Shown here: positions 11,277 through 20,927 of the stretch, piece after piece
Layout of the letters: every line of letters starts with the position of its first letter
Numbering within the stretch: position 1 is the stretch's first letter
NCBI GenBank assembly: GCA_040143965.1
Contig: JASJQH010006934.1
Span: 1 to 36,296, forward strand
DNA length: 36,296 bases
Origin: Basidiobolus ranarum
Taxonomy: Eukaryota > Basidiobolomycota > Basidiobolomycetes > Basidiobolales
Direction of reading: 5' to 3'
The notes under the pieces: model-generated
Told to the model about the DNA's origin: nothing
The model's database searches: none
The model's input: only the letters and a program-made list of their open reading frames with translations
Made by a program: the position numbers and the translations under genes

Positions 11277-11864
11277 ACGAAACTCCCTCGTTGTTTCTAT
11301 TCATATATATACATATTCCTCTTTCTCTTTCATTCTTCCTGACCAAGATTGAGATTGGTTTATTTTGTTTGTTACGCATTCACAGAGTAAGCCTATACAG
11401 CGTATGTATACATCTATCCTTTCTCCATGTGAACAGTGTTAATCATTCACCAAATGCAAGGCCTTAATATTCTTATTTTATTTTCTCTTACTTACGAGGG
11501 ATAGCTAAATATTCGTTCGGCAATTTGTATTCTTAAAACCACCTTTAAAACTTCTATGCATGTTTCAATTTCACCATAAATAAATCCCGATTTTTTTGTT
11601 AGAGGCGACAGTTCCATCATAGACACTCCTGGCCAAAGAGCAGGGCAGAACACTTAATTATGCGATCCTGCACTGAAACGAGTTAAAATAGACAGCTCTG
11701 ACAAAGAATGCAAGTGGTAGTATAATGGTTTTGACGATGCTAGCTTCACCTCGGAGGTATTGAATTGCGAATATAATAAAAACGGGAGGTTCATGGTGGG
11801 AAGAATCAACAGATTTCTTCATAGATCAATCTCTTTGATTTATTATTTTTCAGAATTTATCTAG
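11277..11864. other. Intergenic between EDC3 and tyrosinase-like gene
   Basis: 588 bp: EDC3 3' flank and the 5' flank of the next gene. It contains a degraded tRNA-like segment near 11712-11780 (see findings). The plus-strand sequence just before the next ATG is T-rich (TTATTATTTTTCAG), possibly a 5' UTR acceptor. No gene seen. Confidence 0.45.
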
Positions 11865-12878
11865 ATGAAGATGCTGATACCTTTGGTGAATTGGATCCTA
11901 TTACCATTAAGTGTCCTTCAGGTTGTTCAGTCCAATTTCACTTGCCCTTCGATCAATATACGAAAAGAGATTAGACAACTAGCCCCTAAGGATCTGGATG
12001 AGGTATTCCGAGTGATTGAGATATTACGAAATAATGGCGAATATGATAATATGATGGACCTATTCTACAAAAATGTTCAGGAGCGTGCTCTATCTCCCTC
12101 ACTATTTCCATGGCAACGGATTTTTCTGAAGAAATTGGAACTTGGAATGCAAAGAATTTCGCCCAACATTACTCTACCATATTGGGTAATGACAATATTT
12201 CCACTCCATTCCTTTCTCAAATCATAAAATGGCTAACATTCGAGTTGAAACTTAGGACTGGTCATTAGAAGTGAAAATTCCAGATCGTAGCACAATGTTA
12301 AGGTTATTCCAAAAAAAGTCAAATCCTGTTTGTATAGGAACATCGAGTGAGCGGAGTCCATTAGTGAGTAGGAAATCCCCTTGCTTAGACCTCAAAGTTC
12401 AAGATCCTATTCGCTTCTTTTCACCTGAGTTTTTGGTATTTTTCCTTGGGAAATATCCCACGTTTGAAGAATTCCATAAAAGACTGGAACTTTTGAATGC
12501 TAAAATCCATATGGAGCTACAGAATATGGCTGGGAATCGGATTCAGCTGAGAGAGTAAGTGGCATACCAAATACTGAATGACAACGATCTCTCAATACTA
12601 ACAGCTTGCTTAGTCCAATCAATCTGTTTCAAGCAGCATTCATGGATAAACTCTATGCCACTTGGCAAGAGTTGCACCCAAAAGCAGTCTACAACGAGAC
12701 AAATTCGAAAGTAGAAACCAAAGTGACACCACAAGCCTCTCAATCGGCACTTGTTAGTTTAGACTCCAAAGCCACCAACACCGCCGACCTGTGCTTTGAG
12801 TACTCCAAAGTGAACCATTCACTCTCCAAGTCACGGATTAAATTGATGAAGGACTCGTTCGGTTCACCAAAATATTAA
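11865..12878 (+). CDS. Tyrosinase-like secreted protein lacking most copper ligands (probable pseudoenzyme)
   Basis: Three exons (11865-12185, 12256-12554, 12605-12878) give 297 residues with a clear signal peptide (LIPLVNWILLPLSVLQVVQS). The fold is that of a common-central-domain tyrosinase: IRKEIRQL, SPSLFPWQRIFLKKLE, ITLPYWDW and FMDKLYATWQ align with the intact copy at 15090-16408. At the six copper positions this protein has Phe67, Ala75 and Gln84 in CuA, and His192, Gln196 and Ala217 in CuB, so only one His remains. Both introns sit at the same positions and phases as in the intact paralogue, with a TACTAAC branch site before exon 3. The frame is fully open and splice sites are good, which argues against a dead gene. 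Phenol oxidation is not expected; binding, hemocyanin-like or structural roles are open. It converges toward the intact paralogue. Confidence 0.85.
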
Positions 12879-12934
12879 TATTATTGAATTCCTTTATTTA
12901 AACCATACAACTAAGTAATGAAGCGTTCAAAGTA

Positions 12935-13935
12935 TCATTCTTTACTCGCTTCAGCATTCTTTTGTAAACGAAGCTTGTAGGGTGGTGTCATTAATTTACA
13001 ATTCGGTTTAAATATACAACCGTCTTCATGCATACGTTGGACAATTCTCACGATATTCTTGGTATCGTCAATGCCTGAATGCTCTCTACCCTCAAATACT
13101 AAATCCAACTGGGTTAACATCCCATTGAGATTCCGTCTGTCACATTTGTAGAATCTTTCGAATAGTTTACGCAAATCTATCCAAGGTCTAGAGAAATAGT
13201 TAGGTCTGATGATATGAGAATGGTCATATTGCTTTTCAATAAAATCTCGAATATCGTATGGACCATCAGTGATGAAGAGACATTTTTTCGCTTTGAATAG
13301 GGAATAATGATTCATCCATCGTTCAAAGTCCAGAATTACCACATCAAAGGGGTCACTTCTATCGACTATATCCTATAAAAAGATAGTTGAGTCTTGGGGG
13401 CATGTGGAATTCAATAAACTGCCAGTAATCTCGGTACCTGGGTGATTCCAGTCAGATTGATGCAATACTCGGATAGGATTGGTTGTTTAACAGGCCTGAC
13501 GTAACGATGGAAAATATCCACCTAGCAATGTGTAAGTTTTGACGGGCTTTTGGATTTCAACATATAGAAACATACTATTTGAAAATTAGAGTCCAAGAGT
13601 ATCATGGGGAACTCAATGATTTCATTCAAGAAGTCAAAGGTCACTCCAGCTATACATGTAGCTTCTACGTCAAAGCACAGGTAATAGTCGGTTGGTCGAA
13701 AGCTGAAAGAATGTTAGATAGTTTCTTTTGAATATGAATCCTTAGAAGCTCACTATTTCTTCGGAGTGATCGCTTTTGTAACTGCAACTTCACCCACCTC
13801 AGTGGTAGGCTTTTTCTTGGACTTCTTTTTCGTTTTCTTCTTCTGACCCTCTGTATCAATAGCTAGCTCCGTCAATTGATTTGTTATGGCATCCTCAGTG
13901 AGGATCGCATCGTTGGTGGTACTTGATGATTCCAT
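12935..13935 (-). CDS. ERI1: ERI1-type 3'-5' exoribonuclease (DEDDh)
   Basis: Member of the ERI1/ERI3 exonuclease family, which trims siRNA duplexes, histone mRNA ends and the 3' end of 5.8S rRNA in other eukaryotes. Exons 13754-13935, 13576-13702, 13438-13521 and 12935-13372 keep phase and give 276 residues. Residues 1-60 are hydrophilic with a Lys-rich run at 32-42, possibly nuclear or RNA contacting. The catalytic DEDDh set is visible: Asp72 and Glu74 in CFDVEATC, Asp171 in TDGPYDIRDF, and His229 and Asp234 in EGREHSGIDDTKN. No SAP domain is present. On the minus strand a TATATAA lies at 13981-13975, 40 nt before the ATG. The snoRNA-bearing transcript ends just upstream in the same orientation, so it could be part of an alternative 5' leader. 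Confidence 0.93.
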
Positions 13936-13974
13936 AGTGGAGAGAGGAAATGTGCCGATGCATTTCTAGCTCAG

Positions 13975-13981
13975 TTATATA
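13975..13981 (-). promoter_or_regulatory. TATA-like box before ERI1
   Basis: TATATAA on the minus strand, about 40 nt upstream of the ERI1 ATG. It suggests that ERI1 has its own promoter rather than depending on the upstream spliced transcript. Confidence 0.35.
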
Positions 13982-14153
13982 GCTGAAAGTAAAATTCAAT
14001 TCGCACATGTAATTCAATAAAATTAGGATCATTGATATATATATACATTATCGATTTATTTACATTTTACAAATATATTCATTAGAATACCACAAAGTGC
14101 CTAAAGTGGGAAACATCATTAGATATAGTGACAGATGTAGGCGAGACAACGAT

Positions 14154-14243
14154 TATTTCAGATCATTTTTCTTATCACCAAGCAACTCTTTTGGTTGCTT
14201 TATACGAGCTGGGTTAAATAGCAAAATGATTTCATCACACAAT
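14154..14243 (-). ncRNA. Candidate C/D-box snoRNA, copy 1
   Basis: Minus strand. Box C GTGATGA at 14238-14232 and box D CTGA at 14161-14158 are 81 nt apart. Between them are the invariant 30-nt block (14226-14197), a perfect hairpin AAGCAAC/GTTGCTT, and a C'-like GTGATAA. Just outside the boxes TATT/AATA can pair, and farther out GACAACGAT pairs perfectly with ATCGTTGTC, a terminal stem as expected for an intronic snoRNA. A clear D' box is not visible. Confidence 0.65.
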
Positions 14244-14387
14244 ATTATCGTTGTCATCGGAGAGCGGAACATTAGAGGTGAACACTTACCACAAAACTTG
14301 TGTAATCCGGTACATGTAACCTGCTAAATTGAAACGCGTTTAGAAGAAGCACAAAAAGTAGATGGTTGTGTATAGAACAGTTCCATT

Positions 14388-14479
14388 GATTTCAGATAAC
14401 TTTTGATATCATAAAGCAATTCTTTTTGAAATGCTTTATACGAGCTGGGTTAAATAGCAAAAAGTATTCATCATTTTAG
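14388..14479 (-). ncRNA. Candidate C/D-box snoRNA, copy 2
   Basis: Minus strand. Box C ATGATGA at 14474-14468 and box D CTGA at 14395-14392 are 83 nt apart. It has the same 30-nt block (14462-14433), a hairpin with arms AAAGCAT and ATTGCTTT, and a C'-like ATGATAT. Flanking pairing is weak (TTCC/GGAA only). Confidence 0.6.
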
Positions 14480-14605
14480 GAAGCGATTCTTTCAAAGATA
14501 AATTAACTTACCAGTGATACGGAGTCAGACTCAATAAGATGTCCTAACAAGTAACGTTGGAGTAAGTATAAGTGTAACCAGATGGATTCTTATAGAAGAG
14601 TTGTA

Positions 14606-14696
14606 GAGTTCAGAGTGAATTTTATATCACAAAGCTCATCTTTTTGATGGCTTTATACGAGCTGGGTTAAATAGCAAAAATATTTCATCATACTAA
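14606..14696 (-). ncRNA. Candidate C/D-box snoRNA, copy 3
   Basis: Minus strand. Box C ATGATGA at 14691-14685 and box D CTGA at 14613-14610 are 82 nt apart. It has the same 30-nt block (14679-14650), a hairpin AAAGCCATC/GATGAGCTTT with one bulge, and a C'-like GTGATAT. Flanks can form AGT/ACT. The sequence before box D differs from the other copies, so any second guide differs too. Confidence 0.6.
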
Positions 14697-14851
14697 TGGG
14701 GGCTTTCTTTGAAAGTGGATGGAATACTTACTATTTGACTACCGATGAGAGGCTGAAGGAGAGATGGTGTAAACTTACGGTGAAGCGGTGCCTTTATGTG
14801 CTTACGCCCCTTGTCATACTAAATCTTTTTTTTCCAAGCTACTCTACTAAG

Positions 14852-14885
14852 CAAGGGTAAGTTAAAATCATCGATATTTACCCTG
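14852..14885. repeat. Short inverted repeat upstream of the snoRNA transcript
   Basis: GCAAGGGTAA and TTTACCCTGC form an imperfect hairpin around a 14-nt loop, just beyond a T8 tract on the plus strand. It lies near where the minus-strand snoRNA host should begin. Function unknown; the stretch 14801-15089 holds nothing else recognisable. Confidence 0.35.
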
Positions 14886-15089
14886 CTTTCGTGAATTTTT
14901 TTCGTACCATTTCAATTGGCTACAGGGTATTCATCCTAGTATCTCAAACTTTGGTCTAGGTTCCACCTAGTTAGGTACACACAATCATGAAATGTATTAT
15001 AGTTTAATAATCTAATGTTGAATTCTTCAATTATAAATGCTAGAGAATGAACATAGATAGATGCATGCAATGAGTAGCTTCAGTGATAA

Positions 15090-16408
15090 TTAGAAGTTCG
15101 ATATTCTGGAATCAGATATTTCCGTAAATAAGGAACCTAATGTTCCGCGAACTAGTTTAGTTAGAGTTTCTAAACGTCTTGCGAGTGCATTTGGTGAAAT
15201 ATAATCCTCTAGTAGGTTGAGTTCTTGAATAATTCCTTCAAGTTGGCGTTCTTTCGAGCGGGTTTCTTCCAAGTTACCTCCATTTAGTTGAACCCAGTTC
15301 GGGTCAAGTTTCTCTGGAATGTGAAGCTTGAGCGCTTCAGCACCCTTCATCAATGTTTCGGCCGGATTGAAGTTTGGTATCGCTCTTCTATTGTTTCGAG
15401 TTGTTCGAGGCGAGTTACTATAGCGGTAACAAAGACCGGGCGATGAGGTATCCAAAACTGCCGATACGGTGACGTTGAACGGATTCATTACATCAGTTGG
15501 AAGTGCATTTCCTCCATTGGTACGTTTTCCGTTGTATTCTCGGGACCGACTTTGTTCGGTTGCTTGCCAATCCGCCCAAATTTTGTCCACGAAAGCGTGA
15601 TGCAACCAGAAAAGCGGACTAAGTTTCGACAATAAGTTAGAGGAGGAACTCTAATCAAGTAAACACCTTTATTCGATGACTACTTACTCATTTGGACTGG
15701 TCATGACCGTCATATCCCCTCCAATGCCCATATGAACAACACCATGAATTGGACTCTCCAATTGGCTTCGAAAGTCTGCGTAAGTTCGTGATTTACTTGC
15801 TATCCTGCTGATAACATCACTAGAGTAAAAAGAGCCGATCTTTCCTTGGCGATTGAATTTTCTGGATAAGCAGTGAGGCTTGGGATATCTCATCCGCCAT
15901 CCAGCGAAGGGCCCGTTGGTGATACAGCCTCCATTGCCACCATCACCACCTAGATAGTTTTCATTGAATATTTCACTTTGATGAGGGCTTTGTGAGTCAA
16001 TTGTCCAATCCTATTTATGAATGCAATATGAGTAATTTAGCGAATATAGAATTTGCGTGGGAGGGACTTTACCCAGTACGGTAACACCACTCTAGGGTTG
16101 ATTCTCTGAAGTTTCTTTTCCAACTCACGTAGATATTGACGGTGCCAAGGGAAAAAAGCAGATCCGCTATGGACCTCTCCTGCGTAATTCGAATGGATCT
16201 GAGACAAAGCATCGTACGCGCTGACCGATTGTGATGAAGCATGAAGTGTTTTCAAAGCGTCAAAAAATTCATTCCGTTCACTTACGCTCAACTGACGAAT
16301 TTCTCGTCGAATAGAGATCGATCCACATCCTTGCCCACTCACAAATTCTAATGTTGCAGTGAGTAGTACAACGGCAAAGAGGAACCAAAGTAATTTCTGG
16401 GGGAACAT
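15090..16408 (-). CDS. Tyrosinase (type-3 copper oxidase), secreted
   Basis: Oxidises phenols to quinones for melanin or wall cross-linking, using a binuclear copper site. Exons 16073-16408, 15688-16010 and 15090-15618 keep phase and give 395 residues from the ATG at 16408, which starts a signal peptide (LLWFLFAVVLLTATLEFVSG). All six copper ligands are present: His72, His80 and His89 in CuA (EVHSGSAFFPWHRQYL), and His201, His205 and His227 in CuB (IHGVVHMGIGGDM and DPLFWLHHAFVDKIWADW). A longer in-frame start at about 16471 is disfavoured because a TATA-like TTTATAAAT lies only 1-9 nt beyond it. The C-terminal region after the Tyr motif CYRYS is short, so this is a compact secreted form rather than a long pro-enzyme. 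The paralogue at 11865-12878 converges on it. Confidence 0.92.
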
Positions 16409-17427
16409 TCTAACACGGTCAATATTAACGATGATGGGGGTTTCTGAGTTGGCCCTTGGACAACCATCCAATATTTATAAAATCAGCAAAGAAGTCAGCT
16501 GAGAGAGACGAAATGTACGCTGCAATGCTCATGATCCACGACAACACCCCTATTACTCTGCTTATATTATTTGAGATGGTTTTCGAGCCACTCAAGTCTT
16601 CTAACTAACGAGTCCTAATTTGAATCAATCCACTAGCAGAAGAATGTATATCCCACCCACTTCACCGCTTTAAATTAAACATCGCCCCTGGTGAGGTGCT
16701 CCTATCTCATCATTTGTAGAAGCTAGTGTGTGTAATTCAGGGGGTTCCATCACTTCATGAACATTCATCGCATATACCAATCATAACTGAATGCTTGTAT
16801 GAATTGAATGTAAATAAATGCAGTGCAAATTGATCAACACAAAATCTATTTTTTCTGCAACTCTATCGCTCTAGGAGTAATGGTAAGAATAGGCTTGGGG
16901 TGCATGCTCAACATCAGTAAATATTAGCTAACCAATTTACTGGTTATGCGTGCCATAAGTTGGTTGCAACGGTACGATGTGTGATCACTTGCATGTTGTG
17001 TAGATCTTTCAACTATTTGATGATGTCAGGTGGTGAGATATTAGTGCTATTCCATGGTTGAGCCCTTATATTTGTCACTCTATACAGAGTTAATCTGGAC
17101 GTCGATTGTTTGGTATCGTTGCTGCGAGATTGGATCACGAGGTTTTTATTTCAAGACAGTTAGTTGGTCTTGGAGAGTTCACATCTGCGTTATATAAATT
17201 TACAACTAGGAAACAAACCCATTTCTTTTCACTGATTTCTACATAAATTGCGAGTACGTTTAAGGAGCCAATTAAAGTGTTTAGAGAGCATATTTGAGAT
17301 GAAATGAATGTGTAGGTGGATGGATTGATATTCAACCGGTGTTTTGATGAAAGCAAGCAAATTTTAAGAGGTTACGAAACACAACTGAGGTAGCTGGTAA
17401 TTACACTATTAAAATACAGTCAATCAA
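16409..17427. other. Intergenic: tyrosinase upstream region and 3' flank of the peroxin gene
   Basis: About 1 kb. A TATA-like TTTATAAAT (minus strand) lies at about 16472-16480, consistent with the tyrosinase promoter. The remainder is AT-rich with no family-like frame, RNA gene or repeat that I can support. Confidence 0.45.
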
Positions 17428-19114
17428 TTAGGCCGCAACCTCGGTGGAATCAGGTGTAAGCTCAGGTGAGCCTTTTCGAGATTTATCGGATTTCTGACTC
17501 ATCGCACGAACCCACATTCTTCTCCTGGTAACACTGGTGAAGGAGGGTTTGGCTCTGGGGTTCTTCCAATAATGGTCTGTGTAAACCCAGCCCTCATCAT
17601 CCGCACCTGATTCACGCCAGTCGTTAATGATGGACCATTCCGCATCCTCCCATTTCTGCCCTCTTTGCAATTGTAAGGTTTCTTTCGAATCCATGGACAC
17701 TTCTCCGGTCTCATCACTCCAACTGGTTCGCTCTGAAGATAACATATTCGTCACCCACCCAAGGCCAGCCCACCACCTAACGACAATACACAGCTGTTAG
17801 CAAAGCAATTTAAAGTAATCATTTCCAGACTGCAACGTACCTTTGATTTTCAAACAAAACCACATCCAGTATGTCCTCACCTGGATCAAATCGGCCATAC
17901 TTCAACACTTTGGTGGCCAAATCAAATGTAGTATGGAATCGAGTGAGCACCATCGGTGTAAGTATCGTGATAATGGCACGGAAGAGTGAAGAATTGGCAA
18001 GGAAAGCCAATAATCCACCAGTAAGAATCAAGTAATTCCATGGAAATATATAGAGTAAGCCCATTGTAGCTACTCCCGATGCAAGAATTAACTTCATCAT
18101 GTACGAAGTCTCCTTCTCATCACTCCAATTGATCTGTTGGTAGAAACTCACTATATTATCATAAGCTTCACAATACATTCCCATGGAGTTTTGAATGAAC
18201 TGCATGTTGCGAGAATATGATGTATCTTCGATGGGAGTTGCTTTAACTGTTTTGGATGCTTGGCTGGAGGCTCTTTCACGGACCTTACTGAAATATGATT
18301 TACTAATGATATTCAGCAGAATAACCTGAGGGATAAGGAAGAGTAGTTTCGGATTCAAACCTAAACGTACAGAGGGAAAATATTTGTAAGTGGAGTTGCT
18401 TTGAAACTGAACGGAACAATCTGCTTACAAAAGAATGAAAATATTGCCATGACGCAGAGAGTTTGTGTTGTACTTTCCCATGTGAGGATTTCCACAGCCC
18501 TATCTTGAAAAGTAGCAACGGGTCCAACTCTTTCCACAAACTTGGCGAAATTTTTAGGCGTAGTGGAAAATAGATTTAATGGAGCTTGTGTCTTGGCCTT
18601 TTCTTTGTCTTTTTCTATATCTTGTCGAGCAGAGGAAACAAATATTTCGTTTACTAGTTCATTTACGGAAGAAAATTGGGTTTTTGCAGCGTTTGTGTAG
18701 CGCTTACGAAGTGAGGGTTTAACTTTGGCTTCAGTATTTGATGCTGCCGAGGCTGTGCTAATAGTAGTGGCTACAGTAGGAGTTCTATTGAGGTCTACAG
18801 CTGTTAGTTGGGTGGGTGTTACGATTTCTGCTGCTTTTTTTGAGCTAACGCTCTCAGGAGGAAAAGCACTTTCAGTCCCGGATTTTGGTCTACATATGTT
18901 TGGTGCGTCAGTTTGACAGTGACGATGAACAACATAGCTACAATCTAAAAGGAAAGGTAAATATTAGAATATTGAGGGACATAAATAGTGGCAAGATGAA
19001 GTGCTGAGTACCTTGACATTCTAGTCCTTGTTTGTGTAAACCCCATAGAAGTTTTTCACAATAGTCACATAGTGTAGGTACATGAAAAGTCTTTTCTTTG
19101 AAAACATGCGACAT
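17428..19114 (-). CDS. Pex30/Pex23-type peroxin (Pex24p and DysF domains) with N-terminal C1 zinc finger
   Basis: ER/peroxisomal membrane protein of the family that shapes ER subdomains for peroxisome and lipid-droplet formation. Exons 19012-19114, 18429-18944, 17841-18360 and 17428-17776 keep phase and give 495 residues. Residues 3-52 fit the C1 pattern H-X12-C-X2-C-X13-C-X2-C-X4-H-X2-C-X7-C exactly (His3, Cys16, Cys19, Cys33, Cys36, His41, Cys44, Cys52). Pro13, Gly25 and Gln29 sit at the positions that make C1 domains diacylglycerol-binding. A Ser/Thr-rich linker follows, then hydrophobic hairpins at about 190-225 and 300-345 (reticulon-like) and a DysF region from about 370 (DVVLFENQRWWAGLGW, WSIINDW, GWVYTDHYWKNPR). 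The ATG at 19114 is preceded by an in-frame stop. Budding-yeast Pex30 has no C1 domain. Confidence 0.88.
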
Positions 19115-19729
19115 GCCAGCTAAACTATGGATGAAATTATCTCAGTGTGCGCAAAGAGTGGGACTACCGGGAATGAGTAAAAACAGTAAATGTTGAGAGA
19201 AAATGCTGAGATAGATCAGTTTATTAAATATTATATAGCTTGGTTACAGTACACTTCTTGGATATCGAACTACGCGAATTTATAAAATTACTTCGCCATA
19301 GATTTTAGGCTTGCGGCTTTAAGCATTATTGAATGACGTTTCAATTATATATTAATTATCACATGTTTCTCTGTTAAACATCGCCTTTTCAATCAAACCA
19401 TGACAAACTAGGTTAATGATGAGCCCAAAGACTTCCTGTGGAACTTCTGCTGGCCTAGCATCCACTCAACTGGGTATTTATCATTCTAGGATGCTTTAAG
19501 TAGAGTTCTCAGAAATTGATCAAATTATGATTAGTTAAAACCCATAGATAATCTCTCAAGTTACCACCGGAAGGTTTAGCAATTTTTTTTCATTGATCGT
19601 TACTGATGAAGTCCTTTGGATTTTACCTACTTTTTTTTCTTTTTTTCTCTCTTGCTAACAAGCGTTTAGTTTGGCAAAGCTCTCGCCTTGTAACAGTTTC
19701 ATCTGCATCTGAGAAACATAGTAGAAAAT
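19115..19729. promoter_or_regulatory. Shared divergent upstream region (peroxin / eIF3f)
   Basis: 615 bp between divergent genes. It ends in a strong T-rich tract (about 19630-19652) shortly before the eIF3f ATG, typical of the 5' region of a translation gene. No other element recognised. Confidence 0.4.
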
Positions 19730-20927
19730 ATGGGCTTTAACACTCACGCTTCTTCTCTTCATATTCCTTCTAATAACGGAAAGACTTCTTCTTCCGTCTC
19801 TGTTACTGTCAATCCCATTGTCTTTTTTTCCATTCTTGACCATTATCTCAGACGTAATGAAAATCAAGATCGTGTAATTGGTACCTTATTGGGTGTTAGA
19901 AGTGAAGATGGTAGTGAAGTCCAAATTAGAAACTGCTTCCCCGTTCCTCACGATGAAACTCAAGACCAGGTAAGTATTAAGAAAACGTTTCATCTACGAG
20001 TAATTGCTCATTTTTTCATATCGATGAATAGGTTGCTGTTGATATGGAGTATCACAGAACTATGTATGAACTTCATCAACGTGTTAACCCTAAGGAAGTC
20101 ATTGTTGGATGGTACGCTTTCATTATAAAGAAATTGTACAAGTTTGGTATTTTAAAGCAACCTTTAATCTAGGTATGCCACTGGTGGAGCCCTTAACAGT
20201 TATTCTGCTTTAATTCAAGACTTCTATTCCCGTGAAGTTACTCCTTTCCAAGCTGTCCATTTAACTATGGATACCAACCTAACCAACGATAACTTGGGTG
20301 TTCAAGCTTTCACCAGGTATGTCATAGATTGGTCTAATTTAATATCCGCCCAAACGCTTATTAATTTCTCACCTCACTTAGCTCCCCTATTGGCGTTGAT
20401 GCTAAGGCTGAAAACTGCATGTTCCTTCCTGTCCCTTGTGAAATCAAGTATGGAGACTCTGAGAAGAGCGGACGTAAGTTCAAGTATAACTGCTTTTACC
20501 AAGTATGATAGATTCTAATATTCCATGAAGTCGATATCCTTTCTTTGACCAAGGAATCACCAAAGAGCACCTCCTCAATTGTTTCCGACATGGATAACCT
20601 TGAGCGTGCCATCGTTATGCTTCAAGAGATGTTGGAGCGTGTAGTGACCTATGTTGATAGTGTCTTGGTTAGTATTTAATTGTAAGCTAACACATCACCT
20701 AAAGCATACTAAAAGATCAATTCATACAATAGGAAGGTAAAACTCCTGCCAATAACACCATTGGTCGTTTCTTGATGGATACCGTCTCCGTTGTTCCTAA
20801 GATTGATGCCTCATCCTTTGAAAAGCTTTTCAACAGTCATTTGCAAGACTTGCTTATGGTTGTTTATCTTACTAATATGACTCGCGCTCAGCTGTCTATT
20901 GCTAATAGCTTACACAATTTGGCTTAA
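19730..20927 (+). CDS. EIF3F: Eukaryotic translation initiation factor 3 subunit F (MPN domain)
   Basis: Subunit of the eIF3 complex that organises the 43S pre-initiation complex. Six exons (19730-19969, 20032-20111, 20173-20316, 20382-20473, 20531-20667, 20733-20927) keep phase and give 295 residues. The MPN domain runs from about residue 25 ([38 protein letters not shown]) through VIVGWYATGG. The JAMM metal-binding His-X-His is absent: the segment after GWYATG reads [12 protein letters not shown]. This is expected for eIF3f and means no isopeptidase chemistry by that motif. The C-terminal half is helical ([20 protein letters not shown], then FMDTVSVV-like). Codon choice is biased toward T/C-ending codons as in a highly expressed gene. 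Confidence 0.95.

Larger units (their letters stand above)
14041..14800 (-). ncRNA. Spliced non-coding host transcript with three snoRNA-bearing introns
   Basis: On the minus strand a regular array of splice signals defines tiny exons. The donor GTAAGTATT at 14731 pairs with the acceptor TTGTTAG ending at 14544. Exon 14512-14543 (32 nt) is followed by donor GTAAGTT at 14511 and acceptor CAATTTAG ending at 14324. Exon 14290-14323 (34 nt) is followed by donor GTAAGTG at 14289 and acceptor CACTTTAG ending at 14101. The introns are 188, 188 and 189 nt, and each contains one candidate C/D snoRNA about 50 nt from the donor. An alternative first donor (GTAAGTTT) lies at 14778. The last exon has AATAAA near 14060-14055. 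The exons are too short to code for protein, so this resembles a snoRNA host gene; it might also be the 5' leader of ERI1. Ends are approximate. Confidence 0.65.

Noticed and set aside
14197-14450. The 30-nt blocks read as 3' splice sites followed by coding exons (CCCAG then S-Y-K-A in one frame)
   Set aside because: The frames after the block end at different short distances, the sequence is conserved as RNA (covarying hairpin, boxes C and D), and better acceptors lie further downstream in every copy.
16409-16471. Longer N terminus of the tyrosinase starting at 16471
   Set aside because: The TATA-like element lies directly before it, and the internal ATG at 16408 begins a normal signal peptide.
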